Virus record (IMG/VR): IMGVR_UViG_3300030450_000576
Span: 1 to 28,449 of that record
Length of the DNA stretch: 28,449 nt
From: a virus
Reading direction: 5' to 3' (one strand)
The first letter of the stretch is position 1. Each line of letters starts with the position of its first letter. This document shows positions 1-8,582 of this stretch, piece by piece. The notes beneath the pieces were generated by a model, which saw nothing but the letters and a program-made list of their open reading frames with translations, ran no database searches and had not been told where the DNA came from. A program made the translations under genes and the position numbers.

Positions 1-99
1 AAAAGCGTTATCATATTTAATAGGTCGTTCAATTGCAAGTAAAGGAATTAAGTCATCAAGCCATATTTCAAAAGCGTGGTTGAAGTTAAGAAAGACATA
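1..99. repeat. Left copy of 99-nt terminal direct repeat
   Basis: These 99 bases are identical to 28351-28449. The repeat lies inside an open reading frame that continues in frame when the two ends are joined, so it marks where a circular or circularly permuted molecule was opened. An odd length such as 99 fits a k-mer overlap left by an assembler better than a true packaging repeat. Confidence 0.97.
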
Positions 100-178
100 T
101 ATTAAAGGATTAAAAAAAGCACTTGCAAAAGACATTGAAGCAGATATAAAAAGGCAACAAAAAAATAATACGAAATGA
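1..178 (+). CDS. HK97 gp10-like neck/tail-completion protein, C-terminal part (junction gene)
   Basis: This is the 3' part of the gene that starts at 27986. Base 1 is the third base of codon 122, and the frame stays open to a TGA at 176-178. Across the circle the protein is 180 residues. The segment here is very basic and ends in a lysine-rich helix; it includes IGRSIASKGIKSS, which resembles the C-terminal part of HK97 gp10-like proteins that help join head and tail. The stop overlaps the ATG of the next gene at 175 (ATGA), so the two are translationally coupled. The gp10 assignment is from pattern and genome position, not from a search. Confidence 0.75.
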   Translation, partial: KALSYLIGRSIASKGIKSSSHISKAWLKLRKTYIKGLKKALAKDIEADIKRQQKNNTK

Positions 179-1626
179 TACAGATAATTCAGAAACCAAA
201 ATATCAATTATTAGCAGCAGGACAGGACATAATTTTTACAGTTAAAGATGACGTTGTAATAGCAAACGAAACAAAGATTAAATTTATTGCTGAGATCTAT
301 ATAAGTCAATTAACAGCGAACCTAATATCAACTACTAATTTAGCAGCTACATTAAAGGTTGTGCCTAACAATAAGGGTGTAGGGATATTTGATTTAAGAC
401 CTATTATAGAAAGTTATGTTAGCCCTGAACAGCAAGGCGGTGTAGTTACAGCAAACAATAGTGCAAATTTTAGTAGTTATAAAACAACTCCTTATTCAGA
501 CACTACCCCACACCCAATACATTTAATAGATAAATTTTCAACTAATAGAAATTGCATAAGATACTTTGCTGTTAAATTTAAGGTTCAGTATTTAGGTGCA
601 GATAGTACAGCAGAAAATACAGTAGCAATAGCAAATACCAACAACCCTGAAACAGACAATTTTTTAGCATATAATGGAGTATTACAAAATGAAGATGTTT
701 TAAGATTAGACTCTAGCGGCAATTATGGTTATCCTTTAGACGCTAATAATTTTATTATGAACGATACTGACGCAAAGTTTTTAACTAACGCACCAACAAC
801 ACAGTATCTTAAAAACACAGACTATCATACACTTGCTTTCTTCACATCTTACAATGCTGACTTTAGAGTAGGTACGACAAGCACAGGAAACTACGCAGTA
901 CATTATATCAAAGCTAAATTCTATAACAGCGCAGGTGCACAATTAGGATCGGATATAGACACAACTTGTACTCCTTCAAACGGTGGTAAGCGTGGCTATT
1001 TTAATGACAGTAATCAAAAACTACAATTCTTTGGTTGTGGAATGGGTAATTTTAAAAACTACGGACTATCAGGCACATACACAGCAGCAGCATATTATAC
1101 TGTACAAGCATTTGACGATACAGACACAGGTATTAGTCAAGTGTATAGATTTGATATTATTACAGACGATTGCAAAGGGTTTGAAAACATTAGACTAACA
1201 TGGCTTAACCGTCATGGTGTTTGGGATTACTACAGCTTTAAAAAGAAGTCAACAAGAACAGTAAGCACAAATAGAGTAACGTATGAGCAGATAACAGGAA
1301 CATGGAATGAAAGTAGATTTAAATTACATGGACATCAGGGTGGCACAAAGACGTTTAAAGCAGGTGCTAAAGAGATGTTAAAACTTAACACAGATTATAT
1401 AAGTGAATCTGAAGCTATATGGATAGAAGAACTATTTACAAGCCCTGAAGTCTATATATTAAACGGTTATCAAAACGACACAGCAAATGCATATATAAGA
1501 CGATATATTGAACCTGTTGTAGTTAGAACAACTAGCTATATAAGACAAACTAAAGCAAATGATAAGTTGTTACAATATACGTTAGACATAGAAAGATCGA
1601 AAGAAAGAGTAATACAAAAAGCATAA
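175..1626 (+). CDS. Predicted tail structural protein (483 aa)
   Basis: I do not recognise a named family with certainty. The protein is beta-rich, with many Thr, Asn and Tyr, no signal peptide and no membrane segment, as expected for a virion protein. The C-terminal third (about residues 340-483) is better ordered, with WLNRHGVWDYYSF and later a SEAIWIEELFTSPEVYIL segment, a pattern I associate with tail proteins of Bacteroidetes phages. It sits between the neck protein and the 933-residue tail protein. ATGA coupling at the start and a 1-base overlap (TAATG) at the end put it in one operon with the tail genes. It may be a distal-tail or baseplate component; that is inference from position. 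Confidence 0.6.
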   Translation: MIQIIQKPKYQLLAAGQDIIFTVKDDVVIANETKIKFIAEIYISQLTANLISTTNLAATLKVVPNNKGVGIFDLRPIIESYVSPEQQGGVVTANNSANFSSYKTTPYSDTTPHPIHLIDKFSTNRNCIRYFAVKFKVQYLGADSTAENTVAIANTNNPETDNFLAYNGVLQNEDVLRLDSSGNYGYPLDANNFIMNDTDAKFLTNAPTTQYLKNTDYHTLAFFTSYNADFRVGTTSTGNYAVHYIKAKFYNSAGAQLGSDIDTTCTPSNGGKRGYFNDSNQKLQFFGCGMGNFKNYGLSGTYTAAAYYTVQAFDDTDTGISQVYRFDIITDDCKGFENIRLTWLNRHGVWDYYSFKKKSTRTVSTNRVTYEQITGTWNESRFKLHGHQGGTKTFKAGAKEMLKLNTDYISESEAIWIEELFTSPEVYILNGYQNDTANAYIRRYIEPVVVRTTSYIRQTKANDKLLQYTLDIERSKERVIQKA

Positions 1627-4427
1627 TGAGTGTACAATTAATCTTATACCCACAAAAATATGAAGGTAGTTATAGCTCTACTACTACCCAACAAGTAAAC
1701 GAATACGTTGCAGATAACGTTTTATTTCAAGGTGTTACAGCTACAAGCGTACACAATACAACATCTACTAACCCAACACAACATGCAGTTATAAATAACC
1801 CCGCTACACAAAGTTGGAAAAGATTTAGAACAAATGGTGGTAGTTGGGGAACACCGACACAGCCAACAATATCAGGGGGTGCATTGGTTCTTGACTCAGA
1901 CACAACAATTTCGCAAAGTGGTGTATATCAGCTTATTACAAACTTAACAATAGGGCAAGATTATGAAATTAAGGTTACTATAAGCCAAGCAGCATCAGGT
2001 GCTAACGCATTTGTATTTTTACATACTACCCCACATACATGGGTAGACACAAGTTCAACAACAAAATTTACAGTTGGATCTTCTACACAAATCAATTTGG
2101 GTTCAACAGCAAGTACAGGCATACTAACATCAACCTTTACAGCACAACATACAAGCGAAGTTATAATTGTCACATACCAAAACGATACAGGGGCAGCAAT
2201 AAAGATTAGTAAGGTAAGTATTAAAGAGAATGTAAATACAGCACCACAAGTACAAGGTGCATTTTCTGACGGGCAAGTTATTTGTGACTTATACGATGAC
2301 TCAACTATACCATTAACTTTAAGCGTTGACAACTTTAAAAACGCAGCAGAAAAAGTGCAAAGCTATTCAAAGAGTTTTAACCTACCTGCTACAAAAAGAA
2401 ACAATAAAATCTTTACGCACTTATTTGAAGTAACGACAAGTCAAGACGCATACAGCTTCAACCCTTATATTAAGACACAAGCTATTTTAAAAGAAGATAG
2501 CTATTCTATATTTGAAGGTTATTTGAGGTTAATAGAGATAGTAAATAAAAGCGGTGAAATATCATACAATGTTAATTTATATAGCGAAGCAATAAGTCTA
2601 AAAGAAACGCTAGACTCAAGAACATTCAGCGATCTAGATTTTACAGAGTTAGAACACGACTACCATAGAACTAATATACAGGGTAGTTGGACAAACGCTT
2701 TACCTTTAAGAGCAGCTTTAACAGACACATATGGTGGCTTTGCAGGAACAACAGGTGCTTCAACAACAGGTGTTTTAAAATACCCTTTTTGTGATTGGAC
2801 AGGTACATTAGAACTAGATAATACGACAAGCCCACCTACATTAGAAACATCTTCATTACAAGACGTATTTAGACCATGGATTCAAATAAAGTATTTAATT
2901 GACAGGATCTTTTATGACGCAGGTTTTCAATACACTTCTAATTTATTTAACACAGATGATTTTAAACGTTTGTTTATGGACTTCAATTGGGGTTCGGCAA
3001 ACGCACCAACAGAAAATACAGGCGGTATTGCTTTGGCAGAGTATAATAGACATTTAGCAGGTTCTAATAATACAGCAGGGAGTAGTTATACAAACTTACA
3101 ATTAAACGCAATATCATTTAACAATCAAGGTGTATATGACACCACTAATTTTAAATTTGTATCACCCGAAGACACAACAGACTTTACCATTCAAACATAT
3201 GCTTTTAGAATAGAGTATTCTTCATCAGCAACGTTTAGTTTACGTTGGGTGCATAAAGATAGTAGCGGTAACGTATTAGAAGAAATAGACGTGCAAACAC
3301 AAACATTTAGTAGTGCAGGAACGTACACATATTCAGGTGGTTTTACTAGAAACTTAATGTCTAATGAAACACTAGAAGTGCAATTTAAAAAGAGTGCAGG
3401 AACAGTTAGTCAATTTGATACATCTGCAACATCAAGTGGTAGTTCAACAGCTACAGTATATGCTTATTTTGCCCGTAAACCGATAACATCATCAGAGTTA
3501 CTAAACAATGAAAGGGGCAAATTAAAACAATGGGAGTTTTTAAAGGGCATATTTACTATGTTTAATTTAGTAGCTATACAAGACAAAGACAACCCAAAGA
3601 CGTTACAAATAGAACCATACAACGATATATTCTTAGAACCTTCTAATGTAGGTTTAACATCAGTACAACACGATTGGACTAATAAGGTTGATATATCAGA
3701 GATAAAACTACAGCCATTAAAGGATCTAAAAAGACGTACTTTATTTACTTATGCAAAAGATAAAGACGACTATGCTTTAAAGACTTACAACACAGCTATG
3801 GGTGGTGATTATTTGTATGGAACTAAAATATATGACGCAACTAATTTAACTATATTAGAAGGTGAGAAAGAAATAAAAGCGACACCATTTGCACCTACAG
3901 TTATAAAACCCGTAATAGAAGGATTTACCACAGACATGACTGTGCCTGCTATTTACAAATGCGAGGGTGATGAATGCGAAAGTTTTTCAAACGCACCTAG
4001 AATACTATATGACGTAACACATACTTCAACAGTCTATATTACAGGCGGTCAATATAGTTTACCTGCACAAAACGGTGTATCAGGTGTAGCTACACATCAA
4101 ACTATTTGTCAGTTTGCACATTTAACTACTGTACCTACTGTATTAGACACTATAGATTTTAACTTCGGTGAATGTGCTTTAATTAACCCTGTTGGAAGTG
4201 GGGGGTTACCTGTAAACAATTTATTTAACACATATTGGCTTCCTTATTATGAGGAACTATATAACCCTGACACAAGAATAATGAAGTTGAAAGTATATTT
4301 AACACCTGCGGACATTAACACATTTAATTTTTACGATACTATTATCATTAAAAACAGAGAATATAGAGTAAACAAAATTGACTATAAAGCAGGTGAATTA
4401 GCTAAAGTAGAATTTATATTGATATAA
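1626..4427 (+). CDS. Large tail-tip/baseplate protein with carbohydrate-binding-like domain (933 aa)
   Basis: This is the largest protein of the genome. Residues about 60-205 form a repeated beta-sandwich-like region (ISQSGVYQLITNLTIGQDY, then KISKVSIKEN) that looks like a carbohydrate-binding module. From about residue 215 comes a part seen in Bacteroidetes phage tail proteins: DDSTIPLTLSVDNF, then SKSFNLPATKRNNKIF, then a hub-like region. The C-terminus (residues about 905-933) ends in a short ordered beta region with YRVNKIDYKAGELAKVEFIL. The probable role is tail tip or baseplate, including binding of host surface glycans. The start overlaps the previous stop by 1 base and the end overlaps the next ATG. 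The glycan role is inferred from the domain look and needs a structure prediction. Confidence 0.62.
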   Translation: MSVQLILYPQKYEGSYSSTTTQQVNEYVADNVLFQGVTATSVHNTTSTNPTQHAVINNPATQSWKRFRTNGGSWGTPTQPTISGGALVLDSDTTISQSGVYQLITNLTIGQDYEIKVTISQAASGANAFVFLHTTPHTWVDTSSTTKFTVGSSTQINLGSTASTGILTSTFTAQHTSEVIIVTYQNDTGAAIKISKVSIKENVNTAPQVQGAFSDGQVICDLYDDSTIPLTLSVDNFKNAAEKVQSYSKSFNLPATKRNNKIFTHLFEVTTSQDAYSFNPYIKTQAILKEDSYSIFEGYLRLIEIVNKSGEISYNVNLYSEAISLKETLDSRTFSDLDFTELEHDYHRTNIQGSWTNALPLRAALTDTYGGFAGTTGASTTGVLKYPFCDWTGTLELDNTTSPPTLETSSLQDVFRPWIQIKYLIDRIFYDAGFQYTSNLFNTDDFKRLFMDFNWGSANAPTENTGGIALAEYNRHLAGSNNTAGSSYTNLQLNAISFNNQGVYDTTNFKFVSPEDTTDFTIQTYAFRIEYSSSATFSLRWVHKDSSGNVLEEIDVQTQTFSSAGTYTYSGGFTRNLMSNETLEVQFKKSAGTVSQFDTSATSSGSSTATVYAYFARKPITSSELLNNERGKLKQWEFLKGIFTMFNLVAIQDKDNPKTLQIEPYNDIFLEPSNVGLTSVQHDWTNKVDISEIKLQPLKDLKRRTLFTYAKDKDDYALKTYNTAMGGDYLYGTKIYDATNLTILEGEKEIKATPFAPTVIKPVIEGFTTDMTVPAIYKCEGDECESFSNAPRILYDVTHTSTVYITGGQYSLPAQNGVSGVATHQTICQFAHLTTVPTVLDTIDFNFGECALINPVGSGGLPVNNLFNTYWLPYYEELYNPDTRIMKLKVYLTPADINTFNFYDTIIIKNREYRVNKIDYKAGELAKVEFILI

Positions 4428-5269
4428 TGAATTTTTTAAAAGGACATAAAATAAAGCCAAAGAAAATAAACGGCATAGAGGTTATATTTACAGACGGCAC
4501 AAATGAAGTACGAGCAAATCAACTTACTTGCGAAGCATACGGCTATGTATGGGATCAACATTCAGGTACTTGTAAAATAACCACTAACTCATTAAGCGTA
4601 CAAAATAGTTTTAAAAATGCAGACAATACTAAATTCGGAAAGAATAATACTGTAGAATCAGGAACAAATAACAGTGTATTATTAGGCAGCAGTAATAAAA
4701 CAAAAGGAAAAAACACAAACGTATTCATAACAGGAGAGCAAAACGAAATAGGTAAGGGCTTAAATAATACATCTATAATAGGTGGCAAAATGGGTAAAGC
4801 ATTAACACAAGGGCAAGTATTAATTGGTGGGGGATCGTTTAACACCGCAGCAGGATTAATACAAATGTCATTTGTTCAACTATCAAATAAAACGACAGAC
4901 GCAACATTAACCTCTTTAACAGCACAGGGAGTCGGAACAAACTATATAGAGTTACAAAATAATAGTATTGTTGGATATGAAGCACATATAGTAGCTTTAT
5001 GTTCAGGGGGTTCAAGTGGTACAGCAGGACAATATATGTACTATGTACTAAAAGGGGCAGTAAAAGTAGATAACGGATACAACGCTACATTTACCCAAGC
5101 AATAAGCACAAGTGCTAACGGTAGTTTATCTTTAAGCACAACACCTGTTATGGCAACAACAACAGATCCTTATATGACAATCAAAGTAGTTGGTTCAGCA
5201 AACGTAAATATAGGTTGGGCGGCTAGTGTTCAGTTATACGAAAACAAATTAAATACTTTAACATTCTAA
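4427..5269 (+). CDS. Tail fibre/spike protein with YadA-head-like Asn/Gly repeats (280 aa)
   Basis: The N-terminal part has TCEAYGYVWDQHSGTCKI (about residues 33-50), a Cys-bounded motif of phage fibre proteins. Residues about 60-135 are a run of short repeats with N and G at regular steps (FGKNNTVESGTNNSVLLGSS, NTNVFITG, NNTSIIGG), like the left-handed beta-roll heads of trimeric autotransporter adhesins. The rest is a beta-rich globular domain. The likely role is a trimeric fibre that touches the host. It follows the tail-tip gene with TAATG coupling. Receptor binding is inferred; no intramolecular chaperone or enzyme motif is visible. Confidence 0.62.
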   Translation: MNFLKGHKIKPKKINGIEVIFTDGTNEVRANQLTCEAYGYVWDQHSGTCKITTNSLSVQNSFKNADNTKFGKNNTVESGTNNSVLLGSSNKTKGKNTNVFITGEQNEIGKGLNNTSIIGGKMGKALTQGQVLIGGGSFNTAAGLIQMSFVQLSNKTTDATLTSLTAQGVGTNYIELQNNSIVGYEAHIVALCSGGSSGTAGQYMYYVLKGAVKVDNGYNATFTQAISTSANGSLSLSTTPVMATTTDPYMTIKVVGSANVNIGWAASVQLYENKLNTLTF

Positions 5270-5279
5270 ACAAAGAAAT

Positions 5280-6887
5280 ATGGCAGATATAAATTTTAAC
5301 GTAAACGCAAAGGTAGCAGGAGCTAAAAAAGTATTAGGCGATTTTGCTAGCGGAATAGACTCTAAACTTGGAGTTTTAGCAGCTAAATTTCCATTAATGG
5401 CTAAAGGTGTTAGAATGTTTGGTATTGCAGGAAAAGTTGCTTTTAAAATGATAGCAACAGGAATTGCAGCGACAGGTATAGGGGCATTAGTTTTAGCAGT
5501 AGTTGGCTTAATATCATACTTTAAAAGAACACAAGAAGGTGCTGACAAACTTGCTAGAGTTATGGCAGGATTTGGTGCAGCAGTTGCAGTTATAACAGAC
5601 AGATTTTCAGCATTTGGAAAAGTAGTTGTTGACGCATTTAGTAACCCTAAGCAAGCTATCAAGGATTTATGGGAGTCTTTAAAACGTAACATAGTAAATA
5701 GAGTAACAGGAATAATTGACATGTTTGGTAGTCTAGGTAAAGTAATAAAAGGAGCATTTACTCTTGATTTAGATTCAATAAAAGAAGGTGCGTCAGAAGC
5801 AGCAACAGCTATGGTTCAAATAACGACAGGACTAGACGAACAACAGCAATCAAAAGTAGGTGATTTCTTTAAAAGCGTAACACAAGAAATAAAAGAGGAA
5901 TCGAAAGCTGCAAGTGAATTAGCAGGGGAATTACAAAAAGTACGTAACGCAGAGCTTGAGATGATTACAGCAAAAGCAGAAATGCGAAAAGCTGTAGCAG
6001 AAGCAAGGTTGGACGCTATGGACGAAACTAAAACACAGCAAGAAAGAATAGACGCTTTAAATAAAGTTAAAGAAATAGAATTAGCACACACGCAAGAATT
6101 AATTAAGATACAAGAGGACAAGATTGCAGCTATGGGAGCAGAAATTGCTTTAGGGAACTCATTGCACGCAGAATTTGTTGAACACGAAAACGCAAAAGCA
6201 GCTTTAATTGATTTAAACACAAAGTCTATAATGACACAAAAAAGACTACAAGGTGAGGTAGAAGCATTAACAATAGAAATGGAAGGAGAAGCAAACAAAC
6301 GTAGGGCTTTAGAATTAAAAGCAAAGAAGATATTAGATGAAGAAGAACTAGCAGCAGCATTACTATTATCAGACGAAAAGCTAAAAATATATTTAACTGA
6401 AGTAGCAGAAAAAAAGAAAGCAGATGAAAAAGCAGCAAAAGAAAAAGAGAAACTAGACGCAACAGTTGAAAAAACTAGACAAGGTTTAATCAAACAAGGC
6501 TTTGGTTTAGCTAAAGACATGGCAGGAGAAAATGCAGCAGCTTCTAAAGCATTTGCAGTCGCAGAAACTATCTACAGTACACAACGTGCTATAATGGCAG
6601 CCACAGCAGATGAAGAAATCCCCTATCCTTTACGAATCGCTAACGCTATTGGTGCAGGTATTATGGGGGCAGCATCAGTAGCTAAAATACTTTCAACAGA
6701 TCCAAATAGTGCTTCAGCAAGTGGTTCAGCACCAACAGCACCAACAGCAGAAGCTAGACCAATAAGTGGTGCGTTTAGTTTAGGTGAAGGAACAGAACCT
6801 GAGCCTATGAAAGCTTTTGTTGTAGCAGACGAGATGACAGACAGCCAAGCACAACTATCAGATATAAGACGTAGAGCAACTATTTAA
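5280..6887 (+). CDS. Tail tape measure protein (535 aa)
   Basis: It sets tail length and carries membrane-active segments for DNA entry. Residues about 20-160 hold Gly/Ala-rich hydrophobic segments (GIAATGIGALVLAVVGLISYF near 58-78) and amphipathic helices. Residues about 190-410 are a long charged coiled coil rich in Ala, Glu and Lys. The C-terminal part has the tape-measure signature FAVAETIYSTQRAIMAA followed by PYPLRIANAIGAGIMGAASV. At 1.5 angstrom per helical residue, 535 residues suggest a tail of about 80 nm, short for a siphovirus. The ATG at 5280 lies 10 bases after the previous stop. Unusually, the tail assembly chaperone is not directly upstream but about 6 kb away across the junction. 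Confidence 0.85.
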   Translation: MADINFNVNAKVAGAKKVLGDFASGIDSKLGVLAAKFPLMAKGVRMFGIAGKVAFKMIATGIAATGIGALVLAVVGLISYFKRTQEGADKLARVMAGFGAAVAVITDRFSAFGKVVVDAFSNPKQAIKDLWESLKRNIVNRVTGIIDMFGSLGKVIKGAFTLDLDSIKEGASEAATAMVQITTGLDEQQQSKVGDFFKSVTQEIKEESKAASELAGELQKVRNAELEMITAKAEMRKAVAEARLDAMDETKTQQERIDALNKVKEIELAHTQELIKIQEDKIAAMGAEIALGNSLHAEFVEHENAKAALIDLNTKSIMTQKRLQGEVEALTIEMEGEANKRRALELKAKKILDEEELAAALLLSDEKLKIYLTEVAEKKKADEKAAKEKEKLDATVEKTRQGLIKQGFGLAKDMAGENAAASKAFAVAETIYSTQRAIMAATADEEIPYPLRIANAIGAGIMGAASVAKILSTDPNSASASGSAPTAPTAEARPISGAFSLGEGTEPEPMKAFVVADEMTDSQAQLSDIRRRATI

Positions 6888-6906
6888 AATCAAACAATAA
6901 AAAAAA

Positions 6907-6925
6907 TTATATATACTTTACTATG
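6907..6925 (+). promoter_or_regulatory. Putative phage late promoter/initiation motif, copy 1
   Basis: TTATATATACTTTACTATG ends in the ATG of the protease gene. It shares 16 of 19 positions with the sites at 10142 and 26189. TATATACT would be a -10-like box so close to the ATG that transcripts would be leaderless or nearly so. An AAAC lies 15 bases upstream of the motif. Promoter function is inference. Confidence 0.5.
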
Positions 6926-7813
6926 GAAAATACTACTAAAATAACAGAACTTGTAATTAGCGAAGAAAACGAAGAACTATCAATAGACGCAATAAGCTTG
7001 GTAAGTAGCCCTGCGATTGAGGTTGATTTTATATTCTTTGGAAAAGAAAAAAACAATTTAACCTTTTCAAAGGTTGACGAAGAAAAAAGAATGCTAATTA
7101 GCCCTGCTTTAATACCTGACAAATCTATATTTCGCTACGATCCGAATACAGATAGTGAATACTATGTATATTTTTCTAAAGAAACAGTTAGGCGTGCTAG
7201 TGAGTTATACTTAAAACATAACAACCACCATAAAGCTACATATCAACACCAAGATAGAGTAGCAGGAGTTTTAACAATAGAAAGTTGGATAAAAGAAGGT
7301 AAACAAGACAAGTCTAATTTATATGGCTTTGATTTACCAATTGGAACATGGTTTGTTAAGATGAAAATAGAAAACGATGAACTATGGGATAGAATTAAAA
7401 GTGGTGAGTTGCGTGGATTAAGTATAGAAGGATATTTTGTTGACAAGCTTGAAAAAATGTCTAAACCTGTTTATACAGATAAACAGATCTTACAAGAACT
7501 AGCTGAAATGTTAAATTTAAAAAGCTATTCAGATTATCCTAAAGGCGCAAGTCAAAATGCAGAAAGGGCTTTAATAGAAAATGAAAAGTTAGGAAGAAAA
7601 GCAACAGCAACAGGTTTACAAAAAGGACGCAGAATAGCGTCTAAGAGTGGCTTAAGCTTAAAGAGTATCAAAAACATTTTTAATTACCTTAAAAACGCTA
7701 AAAAGAGCAATACAGAGGATTGGAACGACTACGGAACAATAGCATACAACTTATATGGCGGTGATGTAATGTATCGTTGGTGTAAAAAGGTTATTGAAAA
7801 TCAAACAACTTAA
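6923..7813 (+). CDS. XkdF-like prohead serine protease with extra C-terminal domain (296 aa)
   Basis: Predicted capsid maturation protease. Residues about 55-175 match the XkdF-type phage serine protease: an ATYQHQDRVAGVLTIESWI segment with the likely catalytic His109, then IGTWFVKMKI and a GLSIEG turn with the likely nucleophile Ser167. Residues about 202-296 form a second domain (YPKGASQNAERALIENEKLG, then DWNDYGTIAYNLYGGD followed by WCKKV). I recognise this as a C-terminal extension of Bacteroidetes phage head proteases, of unknown function. The gene begins the head module, directly after a conserved promoter-like motif, and is followed by scaffold and capsid genes, the usual order for maturation proteases. 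Confidence 0.82.
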   Translation: MENTTKITELVISEENEELSIDAISLVSSPAIEVDFIFFGKEKNNLTFSKVDEEKRMLISPALIPDKSIFRYDPNTDSEYYVYFSKETVRRASELYLKHNNHHKATYQHQDRVAGVLTIESWIKEGKQDKSNLYGFDLPIGTWFVKMKIENDELWDRIKSGELRGLSIEGYFVDKLEKMSKPVYTDKQILQELAEMLNLKSYSDYPKGASQNAERALIENEKLGRKATATGLQKGRRIASKSGLSLKSIKNIFNYLKNAKKSNTEDWNDYGTIAYNLYGGDVMYRWCKKVIENQTT

Positions 7814-7863
7814 TAATTACTATATACATATACATATAACCTTCAAAAAAAATAATTACTATT

Positions 7864-8556
7864 ATGGACTTAAAAACACGTATAAAAGTAGCACTAGGCA
7901 TTGAGCCTGAAACAGAACAAATTAAATTAGAGTATCAAGCAAAATTAGTTGACGGAACAATTATTGTATCTACAGCAGACGAATTAGTTGCAGGGATCGA
8001 CATCTCAATTCTTACTGAAGACGGAACGACTATGCCACTTCCAAAAGGAAAGTACGAAACCGAAGACGGTGTAGGTTTTAGCGTTGAAGAAGACGGTATA
8101 GTTGCAGAAATTTACGAAGACGAAGCAGTTGAAGAAGAAGAAGAAGTAGTTGAAGAAGTTGCAGAAGTTGAAGAAGAAGAAATGACAATAGAAGATGCGC
8201 AGCCTAAAAAAGTTAAAAGAACTGAAGAGTATGAATTTGACAAAGAAGGACTTATCACAGAAATAGGTGCTGTTGTTAAAGAACTTTTAGCAGAAGTAAA
8301 GAATGATCTTGAAAGATTAGACGCAGAATTAAAAGACATGAAAGGTGAAAACGAAGACCTTAAAAACGAAGTAGAATTATCTGAAACAGAAAAAGCAGAA
8401 CTACAAGCACAAGTTGTCGAGTTATCAAAAGAACCTGCGGACAAACCTGTTGAAGTTAACAAATTTAAAGACGTAAAAAAACCAAAACTTTCTAACAAGA
8501 ATTATAACGAGTTAACAAAGAAAGAAAAGTATTGGTACAATATAGAAAATAGATAA
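7864..8556 (+). CDS. Scaffold-like head protein (230 aa)
   Basis: The position between protease and major capsid gene and the composition point to a capsid scaffold. Residues about 20-90 are a small beta domain (LVDGTIIVSTADELVAGIDI, then GTTMPLPKGKYETEDG), which is followed by a very acidic Glu-rich linker (about 88-110). Residues about 130-190 are a heptad-rich coiled coil, and the C-terminal tail is basic (KKPKLSNKNYNELTKKEKYW), as expected for a capsid-binding end. A 50-base AT-rich gap precedes it. It is not similar to a protein I can name; the function is inferred from context and domain pattern. Confidence 0.72.
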   Translation: MDLKTRIKVALGIEPETEQIKLEYQAKLVDGTIIVSTADELVAGIDISILTEDGTTMPLPKGKYETEDGVGFSVEEDGIVAEIYEDEAVEEEEEVVEEVAEVEEEEMTIEDAQPKKVKRTEEYEFDKEGLITEIGAVVKELLAEVKNDLERLDAELKDMKGENEDLKNEVELSETEKAELQAQVVELSKEPADKPVEVNKFKDVKKPKLSNKNYNELTKKEKYWYNIENR

Positions 8557-8582
8557 AAATAATTAATTAAAAAAAAAGAAAA

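Noticed and set aside
1-99. Terminal repeat as a true packaging repeat (DTR) of the virion
   Set aside because: It lies in the middle of a coding gene, is only 99 bases long and matches the size of an assembler overlap; a circular assembly explains it more simply.
983-1198. 71-residue + strand frame inside the 483-residue gene
   Set aside because: Completely contained in another frame of a well-supported gene, with no family pattern.
5816-6520. Long antisense frame (234 residues, Ser/Phe/Ala-rich)
   Set aside because: It is the shadow of the Ala/Glu/Lys-rich coiled coil of the tape measure gene; composition and lack of context show it is not a gene.
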